Shown here piece after piece: positions 15,330-22,257 of a stretch of 22,257 nt of DNA. How positions within the stretch are numbered: position 1 is the stretch's first letter; every line of letters begins with the position of its first letter. The notes under the pieces are model-generated. The model was not told the origin of the DNA and made no database searches. It saw only the letters and a list, made by a program, of their open reading frames with translations. Both the position numbers and the translations under genes were made by a program. This DNA is from GCA-2731375 sp047518225 (GTDB taxonomy: Bacteria; Pseudomonadota; Alphaproteobacteria; GCA-2731375): positions 1-22,257 of the forward strand of contig JAKZRK010000101.1 of assembly GCA_047518225.1 (NCBI GenBank). The letters are read 5' to 3'.

Positions 15330-16256
15330 CTATCCCACTGGCAGATGGTCTAAATATTGCGCCACGTAATCTGTTTTGACTTCTGCTTTGTATGCCTCCA
15401 TCAATCTAGCCGTGACCGGGCCGGGCACCGTACCGTCGCCGATAGCGGCGCCGTTGAAACTGCGCATGGGGCAAAGGCAGAGCGAGGTGGAGGTGATGAA
15501 GGCTTCGTCGGCGACGGCGGCGTCAAAGGGGGAGAGATCATCCTCTGTGATATCCACGCCGATATCCCGGCACAGATCCATGGTTATGGCCCGGCTGACT
15601 CCCGGCAGAACATACTGTGCGTTTGGTGTGCGCACCTTGCCATCACGCACCAGAAAAATATTGCTGCCGCTGCCCTCGGTCAGGAAACCACGGGTGTCGA
15701 GCAGCACCGGCCAGGCATCGGGGGCGGATTTCCTGGTTTCCAGGCCGGCCACGATCAGGTTCAGGTAGTTGTGGGTCTTGGCGGCCGGGTTCAACGCCTC
15801 GGGCGGTGTGCGCCGCGTCGCGGGCACGACCACGTCGATGCCATCGCGAAACAAGGTGGCGCGCTTGGCCAGCGGCAAGGGCACACAGGTGGCGATCACC
15901 GTCGGCGCCGCTTCCGGGCCGTCGGGATAAGCGGGCCCGCGGGTGACCCGCAGAAACACCCAATAATCCTCGTTCGGGCCCAGCAAATGCCTGTTGCGCG
16001 CCACGACATCTTCGGATATGGCGCAGAACTCTTCGACGCTCAAGCCGGGATCGATCTGCACATAGCGCAAAGAGCGCATCAACCGTTCCACATGCTCGGC
16101 TAGGCGATAGATCTTGCCGCCGAAGGTGCGCGCCGTATCAAACACCGCATCGCCATAGATGAAACCACGGTCGGATATGGGGATCGTGGCGCGGGATTCA
16201 GGCACGTATTCGCCGTTCAAATAGACCACCCGTTCGTTCAGCAGATGATCGTTCAT
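15330..16256 (-). CDS. Class IV PLP-dependent aminotransferase (D-amino acid/branched-chain type)
   Basis: A fold-type IV aminotransferase (308 aa). Motifs are VVYLNGEYVPE, ISDRGFIYGDAVFDTARTF, the PLP lysine K160 in NPAAKTHNYLNLI, and LLDTRGFLTEGSGSNIFLV. The region following the lysine resembles D-alanine aminotransferase and the newer branched-chain/R-amine groups more than IlvE. The residues that decide substrate and stereochemistry cannot be settled here. The start overlaps the stop of the Fe-S protein gene in an ATGA, so the two are translationally coupled. It is the last gene of the five-gene minus-strand unit and convergent with the antitoxin gene. A housekeeping IlvE sits at 10621, which makes a separate catabolic or biosynthetic role likely. 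Confidence 0.88.
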   Translation of the reverse strand: MNDHLLNERVVYLNGEYVPESRATIPISDRGFIYGDAVFDTARTFGGKIYRLAEHVERLMRSLRYVQIDPGLSVEEFCAISEDVVARNRHLLGPNEDYWVFLRVTRGPAYPDGPEAAPTVIATCVPLPLAKRATLFRDGIDVVVPATRRTPPEALNPAAKTHNYLNLIVAGLETRKSAPDAWPVLLDTRGFLTEGSGSNIFLVRDGKVRTPNAQYVLPGVSRAITMDLCRDIGVDITEDDLSPFDAAVADEAFITSTSLCLCPMRSFNGAAIGDGTVPGPVTARLMEAYKAEVKTDYVAQYLDHLPVG

Positions 16257-17593
16257 GACCCGGTTCCCGCCATCCGGTCACAGCCGAATTCCTCCAGGCC
16301 ACCTTTGAATTCGGTCTGCGCGAAAATTTCCGGCAACAGGCTTTTCAACCAGTCCCGGTCCATATCAATGCCATTGGCCTTCAGGTAGATCTCGCCCTCG
16401 TCCAGCACCATGTCCCAATCGTCCTGCATGCGGTAGCGTTTGGAAACATCGTCATGGGGCTGTTGACCCAGGGCCTGGACCAGCAGATCGGTCCAGTTCA
16501 GGACCTGAAATTTGCCCTCCGCCTCCAGGCCCGACAGTTGCCCGTGACAGCCATGATAGAGAGAGACCAGCACATCCACGCCACCGGCCCCGGCACGGGC
16601 CAAGGTCTCTGCACGCGCGGCCTGTTTCAGGCCCGGTGATCGGTCCGCGCCCGAACCGCCACAGGTATAGCCCGGCTCCGACACCGTACCGACCAGGGTC
16701 AAGCCTGGAATGGTCGACAGCATCGCGGCGACGTTGCGGCCGACCTTGTCCATGCCGTCATGGGTATGCAGCAAAACCCGCTTGTTAACGGGTTGGACGA
16801 ACCTGCTGGCCAGCCCCTCGGCGCGGTCCACAAGGTAATTGGTGACGTGATCGAATTCGAAACTGGCCTGGCGAAAGCCTGATAACGTCTCGCCCAGATG
16901 CAGCACGCAGGACGGGCACCAGCTCAACACCTCTTTCGGCCGGAAGCCGGCAAAACGGTCGATGGTGCTATCCACAACACGCTCGGCGGAGGTCTGATTG
17001 CCTTCCCATTTCGATTGGATAATGCCGCAACAGGCGCCGGGCCCGCCCACCACTTCATAATCAACCTCCAGGGCATCCAAGATGGCCATGGCGTTGAACA
17101 ACAGATGTGGCGTACGGATCGGATTGCAGCCCGTATAGAAGACCACATCCACCTCGCGGGAAGGGGGAATGCGCAATAGTTTGTCAAACTCCGGCGGCGC
17201 CAGTTGCATGGCCGCCATGATGCGAATGGCGCGGGTCATCTTGCGGAATAGCTGCGGCGTGGGGCTATCGTGTTCCGCCGCCACCGTATTGGCCAGCATC
17301 AACATACGCCGGGGATTGATCCCCTCCGGGCAGGCGGGAATGCACAGGCCGCAGCCGTTGCACTGGTTGATCCAATCCTGGGCCGCGTCTTGCAGGGGCG
17401 TGCCGTCGCGCAACAGGCCCCGCACCCCATCCATGACCCCCGGCTCATCGCCAGGCCGGATCGAGGTAAAGGGCGTGACGGGACAAACCTCGACACATTT
17501 GCCGCAGGCGGTGCAATCCGAGACCAGGGCGGCGCGCTCCCGAGCCAAAAAGTCGTCCAGTGATTGTTTTGCTGTTGCCATGGATATCATCAT
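16253..17593 (-). CDS. 4Fe-4S/CCG-domain oxidoreductase subunit (GlcF/HdrD-like)
   Basis: A cytoplasmic iron-sulfur protein (446 aa) with two ferredoxin-type 4Fe-4S motifs: C27, C30, C33, C37 (CTACGKCVEVCP) and C78, C81, C84, C88 (CNGCGLCIPACP). A first CCG domain follows: C156, C188-C189 (GACCGI), C226 and C229 (CPSC). The second CCG domain is degenerate. It keeps one Cys in YTCGGSG (about 311) and one in YHGCHGQL (about 349), and HTHDGMDKVGR stands where HDPCxxGR is usual. Relatives pass electrons from 2-hydroxyacid dehydrogenases or heterodisulfide reductase to quinone or thiols. No flavoprotein partner is adjacent. I chose ATG 17593; ATG 17590 or 17581 are possible and a TTG at 17617 is unlikely. 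Confidence 0.87.
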   Translation of the reverse strand: MMISMATAKQSLDDFLARERAALVSDCTACGKCVEVCPVTPFTSIRPGDEPGVMDGVRGLLRDGTPLQDAAQDWINQCNGCGLCIPACPEGINPRRMLMLANTVAAEHDSPTPQLFRKMTRAIRIMAAMQLAPPEFDKLLRIPPSREVDVVFYTGCNPIRTPHLLFNAMAILDALEVDYEVVGGPGACCGIIQSKWEGNQTSAERVVDSTIDRFAGFRPKEVLSWCPSCVLHLGETLSGFRQASFEFDHVTNYLVDRAEGLASRFVQPVNKRVLLHTHDGMDKVGRNVAAMLSTIPGLTLVGTVSEPGYTCGGSGADRSPGLKQAARAETLARAGAGGVDVLVSLYHGCHGQLSGLEAEGKFQVLNWTDLLVQALGQQPHDDVSKRYRMQDDWDMVLDEGEIYLKANGIDMDRDWLKSLLPEIFAQTEFKGGLEEFGCDRMAGTGS

Positions 17594-17613
17594 TTCCCGG
17601 CTGGCCCGGCGGG

Positions 17614-17991
17614 TCAAGGGTCCGCCTTGCTTGCCGGCTGTTTTTTTCCACCCTTGGCGGCATCGGCCCGCAATGCGGCATCCGCCGCGCCCCGCGCCCA
17701 GAGCAGGAAATCATCCTCGTCATCCAGCACGTCGACAGGCACGGTCCAATAACTGTTCAGGCCCCGCTTCTTGCCGTTGCGCTGATAGCTGAAGACTTCC
17801 ATGCCGGCGGCTTCATAGTCGGGGCGGTTCAGATCATCGACCTTGAAATGCAGCACGTCCCTCGCGATCAGGGCGAACATCAGGCCACGGTAAAATACGC
17901 CCAGGCCGCCGAACATACGCCGGGTGCTGACATGCCCCAGGGGTGCGACCAGGTCCTCGATATAGGCTCGGTATTCCGGCGTGACGGCCAT
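17614..17991 (-). CDS. TfoX/Sxy N-terminal domain protein
   Basis: A small protein (125 aa) with the TfoX N-terminal domain: YIEDLVAPLGHVSTRRMFGGLGVFYRG, then FALIARDVLHFKVDD and MEVFSYQRNGKK. The domain was named for competence regulators of gamma-proteobacteria. Stand-alone copies in alphaproteobacteria have no known role and lack the TfoX C-terminal domain, as here. The C-terminus is Lys-rich (AAKGGKKQPASKADP). The ATG at 17991 lies two bases after the amidase stop, so it belongs to the same transcript as the enzymes around it. Confidence 0.88.
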   Translation of the reverse strand: MAVTPEYRAYIEDLVAPLGHVSTRRMFGGLGVFYRGLMFALIARDVLHFKVDDLNRPDYEAAGMEVFSYQRNGKKRGLNSYWTVPVDVLDDEDDFLLWARGAADAALRADAAKGGKKQPASKADP

Positions 17992-17993
17992 GA

Positions 17994-18866
17994 CTATTTA
18001 TACAGCGGCACCTGATCCTTGGACTTGCCGATATTGCCGTACAGATCCGGGCGCCGTTGATCCATCAGGGGATAGCGGCGTTTGACCTCGTCGGCGAAGT
18101 TCAAGTCGATCTCGGTGGTGATCACGCCCTCCTCGTCCGAGGCCGTGGCCACGATTGTGCCCCAGGGGTCGATGATCATGGAGCGGCCGACAAAGGCGAT
18201 GCCCGACTTCGGCTCCACCCCATATTGGCCGGAGGCGACGACCCAGCATTGGTTTTCCGTGGCCCGGGCGCGCAGGAAGAACTCCCAATGATCGAAACGC
18301 GGGCTGAGGAAGGCCGAGGCGCAGACGATTACCTCGGCGCCCTTCAGGGCCAGTTCGCGGTAGACCTCGGGGAAACGCAGATCGGAACAGACCGAGACGC
18401 CGATCTTGGCCGGGTTGGTCTGAAAAACCGGCAGTTCCGTACCCGCCTCCACATGGTCGGATTCACGGATGCCGCTTTTGATGTCCGGGCGGTCGGGGGC
18501 ATCGAACAAATGTGTTTTCCAATATTTCCCGAGAATTTCACCTTCCGGCGAGATCAAGGGCGAAGAATTGTAATGCTGATTGCCTTTCCTCTCGTACATG
18601 GAGCCGACGATGTACATCCCATGCTCGCGGGCCTTGCCGGCCAGCAGATCCGTGGTTGGGCCGGGGATCGGCTCGGCGATTTCCAGGTAGGCTTCATCGG
18701 AGGAAAAGCCCAGGCCGGTCCAGACCTCCGGCAGCACCACCAGTTCGGAGCCGCGCCGCCCCGCCACGTCCAGGAAGCCGAGCATTTTTTCCACAGTGGC
18801 ATCCTTCTCGCCGTCCTCCGCCGTGATCTGGATGGCGGAAACGGTCATGGGCCGGGCGTCGGTCAT
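17994..18866 (-). CDS. Nitrilase-superfamily carbon-nitrogen hydrolase (Nit1/Nit2-like amidase)
   Basis: A cytoplasmic amidase (290 aa) with the full Glu-Lys-Cys set: E47 in VVLPEVW, K117 in YWKTHLFD and C160 in VSVCSDLRFPE. The KTHLFD block and HWEFFLRARATENQCWV are typical of the Nit branch, which holds omega-amidase (2-oxoglutaramate, 2-oxosuccinamate) and deaminated-glutathione amidase. A nitrile-cleaving role is unlikely for this branch. N-carbamoyl substrates are a remaining alternative. AAAGGA lies eight bases before the ATG at 18866, and only 17 bases separate it from the ThDP enzyme stop. An aminotransferase in the same unit would fit an omega-amidase that acts on transaminated amides. 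Confidence 0.88.
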   Translation of the reverse strand: MTDARPMTVSAIQITAEDGEKDATVEKMLGFLDVAGRRGSELVVLPEVWTGLGFSSDEAYLEIAEPIPGPTTDLLAGKAREHGMYIVGSMYERKGNQHYNSSPLISPEGEILGKYWKTHLFDAPDRPDIKSGIRESDHVEAGTELPVFQTNPAKIGVSVCSDLRFPEVYRELALKGAEVIVCASAFLSPRFDHWEFFLRARATENQCWVVASGQYGVEPKSGIAFVGRSMIIDPWGTIVATASDEEGVITTEIDLNFADEVKRRYPLMDQRRPDLYGNIGKSKDQVPLYK

Positions 18867-18883
18867 GGCAAAAATCCTTTAAT

Positions 18884-20512
18884 CTAGTAGCGCGAGATCT
18901 CGACTTCCTTGTCGGTGATGAATTCCAGCAAGGCCGGCACGCCCGCTTCGGTCTGGGCGATACCCCGCAGAATAGCGGGAATGATCTCGGAGGGGTCCGT
19001 CACCCGCTCCCCATAGGCACCAAAGGCCTTGGCCATGTCGGCGTAATTGCCGGAAATATCGGTGGCGCGGTATTTCTCCGTCGAGACTTCCATGATCTTC
19101 AGTTCGATGGCCATGGAGAAATTGTTCATCAGGATCGACAGAATGGGGATGCGTTCGCGCACCGCCGTTTCAAAATCCATGCCCGTGAAGCCTATGGCCG
19201 CATCGCCCCAGACATTGATGCACAGGGCCTCGGGCCGGGCTAGTTTGGCCCCCATGGCGAGGCCCAGGCCATAGCCCAATTGGGTCGTCTTGCCCCAGCC
19301 GATATAACTCAGCGGCTTGGTCGAGCGCCAGAACGGGGAAAGCTGATCCCGTGGCGAGCCCGCGTCATGGGTGATGATGGTGTTGTCCTTGTCCACGGTA
19401 TTTTGCAGATCCCACAGCACCCGATAGGGCGATAGTGGATTCTGGTCCGAAGTCAACTTCGGCATCCATTGGGCCAGCCATTCCTCGTGCACGGCGGCGA
19501 TTTCCACCGCCACGGCGGTTTGGTCCCGTGGCCCGTCGATCAAGGCTTCCACGGCATCGATCAGGGCGTCCAGGGTCAGAGCCGCATCGCCCAAAAGGCC
19601 CACCTCTACCGCCACATCCTTGTTCAGATCCACCGGATCCAGAGTGGCGTGGATGAAGCGTTTGCCCTTGGGCATGGCGATGCCAAAGCTGGTTTCGGTG
19701 AAAGAGCAACCGACGCCAAAAATAACATCCGATGCATGCAGGAATTGGTGTACTGCCTTCGGATGCGCCAGGCCACCGGCACCTAGGGAAAGCGGGTGGT
19801 CTTCGGGAAAGGAGCTTTTCCCGCCCAGGGAGGTGCAAACGGGAATAGCCAACAGTTCCGCCAGACGTTTCAGTTGCGGCCAGGCCTCGGCATAGTGGAC
19901 GCCCCCGCCGGCATAGATCACCGGCCGCTCGGCCCCTACAAGCATCGCCGCGGCCCGGGCCACATCGTTAGGATCCGGGCCATAGCGCGTGGACAGGACG
20001 GGGGTGTAATCCAGTTCGCCCGACAGTTCCTCGTTGAAAACATCAGTGGGGATTTCCACCACACAGGGACCGCCCCGGCCGTTGCGCAATTGGGTGAAGG
20101 CCCGGCGCATGATATTGGGCACTTCGTCGGCGGAGGTTACCGGTTCCGTGGTTTTCGCCACCTGGGCCATGGCCTCGGTGGAATTGAAATTCGGCCGGAT
20201 ATGTGCCAGCCGCCGGGCATAACCCATGGGCAGGACCAAGATCGGCACCCCTTCGCCAAAGGCCTGGGCCACGCCGCCATAGGCGTTTTCCGCGCCCGGT
20301 CCATGCTGCATGGCGAAGACGCCGATATTTTTGCCGGACGATAGCCGCGACATGGCATCCGCGATATGCAGGCCGATACGTTCCTGGCGCACGATAATGG
20401 GCCGGATATCCCAGCGCGCGGCATATTCCAGGATATGGTTGACGGGATAGCCGATCAGGCATTCGACCCCTTCCCGCTTGAGAATTTCGACAATGGCTTC
20501 GACCGTTTTCAC
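18884..20512 (-). CDS. Thiamine diphosphate-dependent enzyme (acetolactate synthase/2-hydroxyacyl lyase-like)
   Basis: A three-domain ThDP enzyme (542 aa) of the acetolactate synthase superfamily, acting on 2-oxo acids or acyl-CoA relatives. The activating Glu is E44 in VRQERIGLHIADA. The ThDP/Mg motif runs from GDA (436-438) in VWGDAAIGFTGMDFETA to NN (463-464). Most relatives have GDG; GDA/GDS followed by a Phe/Ile-Gly is seen in 2-hydroxyacyl-CoA lyases and oxalyl-CoA decarboxylases. The product may be a decarboxylase, carboligase or lyase, and I cannot choose between them. It starts at GTG 20512, with GGAG nine bases before. It is the first gene of a five-gene minus-strand unit with an amidase, a TfoX-domain protein, an Fe-S protein and an aminotransferase. 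Confidence 0.88.
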   Translation of the reverse strand: MKTVEAIVEILKREGVECLIGYPVNHILEYAARWDIRPIIVRQERIGLHIADAMSRLSSGKNIGVFAMQHGPGAENAYGGVAQAFGEGVPILVLPMGYARRLAHIRPNFNSTEAMAQVAKTTEPVTSADEVPNIMRRAFTQLRNGRGGPCVVEIPTDVFNEELSGELDYTPVLSTRYGPDPNDVARAAAMLVGAERPVIYAGGGVHYAEAWPQLKRLAELLAIPVCTSLGGKSSFPEDHPLSLGAGGLAHPKAVHQFLHASDVIFGVGCSFTETSFGIAMPKGKRFIHATLDPVDLNKDVAVEVGLLGDAALTLDALIDAVEALIDGPRDQTAVAVEIAAVHEEWLAQWMPKLTSDQNPLSPYRVLWDLQNTVDKDNTIITHDAGSPRDQLSPFWRSTKPLSYIGWGKTTQLGYGLGLAMGAKLARPEALCINVWGDAAIGFTGMDFETAVRERIPILSILMNNFSMAIELKIMEVSTEKYRATDISGNYADMAKAFGAYGERVTDPSEIIPAILRGIAQTEAGVPALLEFITDKEVEISRY

Positions 20513-20607
20513 TGTTGCGCACTCCTATCCTGGGCGTTCCATGCGCCCGCCCCAATCGGCTCCGGCCCAATGATGACACGCCACCGCCCCGCCGCCAATC
20601 GCCTATT

Positions 20608-20624
20608 CCCGGACAATGTCCTGG
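20608..20624. promoter_or_regulatory. Palindrome in the divergent region between the ThDP unit and the methyltransferase gene
   Basis: GGACA-A-TGTCC (20611-20621) is a perfect inverted repeat, and the pairing continues outward after one mismatch (CC at 20608-20609 with GG at 20623-20624). It lies in the 155-base gap between two divergent genes, 47 bases before the methyltransferase ATG and about 90 before the ThDP enzyme GTG. It could bind a regulator for either gene. I see no convincing -35/-10 pair in this gap. Confidence 0.3.
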
Positions 20625-20667
20625 ATTTGCCATCCGTGGTATTTAGGAGGCTGGAGTTGAGGCCAAG

Positions 20668-21930
20668 ATGAGGCGGGCACGAATGTTTCCTTTGTCGCAC
20701 ATGATGAAATCCTTTGTGCGCGTCGGCACGCTGACCGTGATCGATGCGGCGGGCAAAGCGCACGTCTTTGCCGGAGAGCCGGGTCCGAACGTCACCATGC
20801 GGTTAAGCGACAAGTCGCTCTACCGCAAACTTGTATTCAATCCTGAACTGAATGCGGGCGAGGCATATATGGATGGCCGCATGACGTTCGAAAATTCCAC
20901 GTTGCGCGATTTCCTAACGCTGATTTCCATCAATCGCATATCGCTTGGATCCTATCCAATCCAAAAAGTCCTGCGGGCTGTCTCGCGCGCGCTCAAAAGG
21001 TTTCAGCAGGCGAACCCGGTTGGCAAGGCGCAGAAAAACGTGGCGCACCATTATGATCTCGGGAACGATTTCTACCGGCTGTTCCTGGACGAGGGCATGC
21101 AATATTCCTGTGCTTATTTCGAAAATGAAGATGACACCTTGGAACAGGCGCAGCGCAACAAACTGCGGCTATTGGCAGCCAAGCTCAAGCTGTCGCCGGG
21201 CCAAAGAATACTGGATATTGGTTACAGCTGGGGGGAATTGGCGCTTTATCTGGCGGCCTTGTGCGACGTCGAGGTCGTTGGCGTCACGCTTTCCAAGGCG
21301 CAATATGAAAAGGCCCATAGCCGGGCGCAAGATGCCGGCGTGTCGGGCCGGGTCCGCTTTGAACTGAAAGACTACCGCGAGGTCGGGGGGCGCTTTGACC
21401 GCATCGTCTCCGTTGGCATGTTCGAACATGTGGGTGTCCACCATTACGGTGAATTCTTCGCCAAGATCAATGAACTCATGGACGATGACGGCATCGCGCT
21501 GATCCATTCCATTGGCCACATGAGCCCGCCGGGGACCGCCAGCCCATGGTTGCGCAAATACATCTTTCCCGGCGCCTATTCACCGGCGCTGTCGGAGGTG
21601 TTCGACGTGGTGGAACAGAACAGCCTGTGGGTCACGGACCTGGAATTGCTGCGGCTCCATTACGCCGAAACCCTGGCCCATTGGGTCCGCCGGTTCGAGG
21701 CCAACCGCGACAAGATCGAGGCCATGTACGACGCGCGATTTGCCCGTATGTGGGAATTCTACCTCATTAGCGCGGAAATAATGTTCCGCACGGGAAGTCA
21801 GCTTGTCTTTCACATGCAATTGGCCCGCAAACGCGACGCCGTGCCGATCCTGCGGGACTACATCACCGATGCCCAGCGGGCATGCCAGGAATTGGAAGCC
21901 GAGACGGCCGCGCCGCCGCCAATCGCCTAA
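20668..21930 (+). CDS. cfa: Cyclopropane-fatty-acyl-phospholipid synthase-like SAM methyltransferase
   Basis: A membrane-associated methyltransferase (420 aa) that would add a methylene from S-adenosylmethionine to unsaturated acyl chains of phospholipids. It has the N-terminal lipid-binding domain (about 1-120, LNAGEAYMDG) and the catalytic domain beginning NVAHHYDLGNDFYRLFL. The MQYSCAYF stretch, GMFEHVGVHHY, IHSIG and the later Tyr-containing KYIFPG match active-site regions of E. coli Cfa. SAM motif I is unusual: LDIGYSWGE (185-190), where the family has LDIGCGWGG. GAGG at 20659-20662, five bases before ATG 20668, supports this start. No neighbour is clearly cotranscribed. Other lipid-modifying relatives (methyl-branching or UfaA-type) remain possible. 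Confidence 0.88.
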   Translation: MRRARMFPLSHMMKSFVRVGTLTVIDAAGKAHVFAGEPGPNVTMRLSDKSLYRKLVFNPELNAGEAYMDGRMTFENSTLRDFLTLISINRISLGSYPIQKVLRAVSRALKRFQQANPVGKAQKNVAHHYDLGNDFYRLFLDEGMQYSCAYFENEDDTLEQAQRNKLRLLAAKLKLSPGQRILDIGYSWGELALYLAALCDVEVVGVTLSKAQYEKAHSRAQDAGVSGRVRFELKDYREVGGRFDRIVSVGMFEHVGVHHYGEFFAKINELMDDDGIALIHSIGHMSPPGTASPWLRKYIFPGAYSPALSEVFDVVEQNSLWVTDLELLRLHYAETLAHWVRRFEANRDKIEAMYDARFARMWEFYLISAEIMFRTGSQLVFHMQLARKRDAVPILRDYITDAQRACQELEAETAAPPPIA

Positions 21931-21932
21931 TG

Positions 21933-21952
21933 CTAGGGCGATTCCGGGCTAG
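21933..21952. repeat. Copy 1 of a short interspersed element downstream of the methyltransferase gene
   Basis: CTAGGGCGATTCCGGGCTAG matches the element at 22131-22150 at 17 of 20 positions, in the same orientation, and shares its core with 7886-7901. Its CCGGG (21944-21948) can pair with CCCGG (21962-21966), giving a weak hairpin just after the methyltransferase stop. Similar short palindromic repeats are common between genes in alphaproteobacteria. Confidence 0.45.
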
Positions 21953-22009
21953 TTGTTTAGTCCCGGCATTTGATGGTGTATTTTATTCCATCGAATTGAA
22001 GGACGCACT

Positions 22010-22066
22010 ATGGGACAAGTTTCACACGGCAGCGCCACGACGACAGCGGCAGTGCGTCGAGCAATA
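22010..22066 (+). mobile_element. Short remnant resembling the start of an IS481-family transposase gene
   Basis: The ATG at 22010 opens MGQVSHGSATTTAAVRRAI, which I recognise as the characteristic N-terminus of a group of IS481-family transposases (MGQVxHGSATTTxAVRRAIQ). The likeness stops after about 19 residues, and the frame then runs with unrelated sequence (HQPEYCSLNH) to a stop near 22165. No DDE catalytic region follows before the window edge. It is a truncated relic, or the site where another sequence has replaced the rest of the element. I could not define terminal repeats. Confidence 0.5.
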
Positions 22067-22114
22067 CATCAGCCGGAATATTGTAGCTTGAACCACGGGA
22101 AGCCGGATCATCGA

Positions 22115-22150
22115 CCCGGAAAATGTGGATCTAGAGCGCTTCCGGGCTAT
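22115..22150. repeat. Copy 2 of the short interspersed element, with palindromic arms
   Basis: CTAGAGCGCTTCCGGGCTAT (22131-22150) repeats the element found at 21933-21952 about 200 bases away. CCCGGAA (22115-22121) is an exact inverted match to TTCCGGG (22140-22146), so the unit can fold into a hairpin with an 18-base loop. The two copies flank the transposase relic. That may be coincidence or trace an old insertion. Confidence 0.45.
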
Positions 22151-22257
22151 GTCTGGGTCATTTGACCGCCCACCAATACCCCGTGGGTAGGCGCGGTTCG
22201 CAGGTCGATGTGGTACAACGTCCAAGAACCGCAACACAGCCACGGGGCCTTGGTGAG

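Larger units (their letters stand above)
21931..22257. other. Gene-free right end of the window
   Basis: No convincing complete gene lies here. The stretch holds the two short repeats and the transposase-like relic listed separately. A minus-strand frame at 22022-22243 has no family likeness and runs through the relic. From about 22150 to the end I see nothing I can identify; a gene may begin beyond the edge. Confidence 0.6.

Noticed and set aside
17614..17991. DNA-uptake competence role for the TfoX-domain protein
   Set aside because: It lacks the TfoX C-terminal domain, no competence genes are nearby, and it sits inside a metabolic transcript.
22022..22243. A 73-codon minus-strand frame at the right edge
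   Set aside because: Antisense to the transposase-like relic, rich in Arg and without recognisable domains.

Overview
The window is a GC-rich, densely packed bacterial chromosome segment that fits an alphaproteobacterium, probably Rhodospirillales-like. The clearest pointer is the block of PetP-like MarR regulator, PetR-like OmpR-family regulator and EnvZ-like kinase, divergent from an IlvE-type aminotransferase. Liv-type ABC transporters and many small acyl-CoA/amine metabolism genes are also typical of that group. I see no tRNA, rRNA, CRISPR array or phage structural genes.

Layout. 287-2350 (+): an iron-sulfur flavoprotein of the trimethylamine/dimethylamine/histamine dehydrogenase family. 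Its substrate-pocket residues look more like histamine dehydrogenase than trimethylamine dehydrogenase. 2382-2641 (+): a broken C-terminal remnant of a beta-carbonic anhydrase. 2810-7888 (+): a complete Liv-type (HAAT family) ABC uptake operon: binding protein, two ATPases and two permeases. A strong hairpin lies between the binding-protein gene and the rest. 7909-10492 (-): petP-like, petR-like and sensor kinase genes, transcribed away from ilvE (10621-11505, +). The shared intergenic region carries an inverted repeat, and ilvE ends in a textbook terminator. 11576-12433 (-): an SppA-type serine protease. 12566-14532 (+): a FAD monooxygenase and a crotonase-fold protein. 14584-15286 (+): a HigB/HigA-like toxin-antitoxin pair whose toxin frame has no canonical start codon. 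15330-20512 (-): a tight five-gene unit of ThDP enzyme, Nit-type amidase, TfoX-domain protein, 4Fe-4S/CCG protein and class IV aminotransferase. 20668-21930 (+): a cyclopropane-fatty-acid synthase-like methyltransferase with an altered SAM motif. 21931-22257: non-coding DNA with a repeated palindromic element and a short piece resembling the start of an IS481-family transposase.

How the genes may work together. The amine dehydrogenase and the liv operon could form an amine uptake and oxidation module, but no electron-transfer flavoprotein lies in the window. The five-gene minus-strand unit is the best candidate for an undescribed pathway. An aminotransferase, an omega-amidase-like hydrolase, a ThDP enzyme and an Fe-S redox protein would together suit the breakdown of an amide-containing amino acid through a 2-oxo acid. 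That is inference from gene content only. The regulatory block beside ilvE and the toxin-antitoxin pair are separate units.
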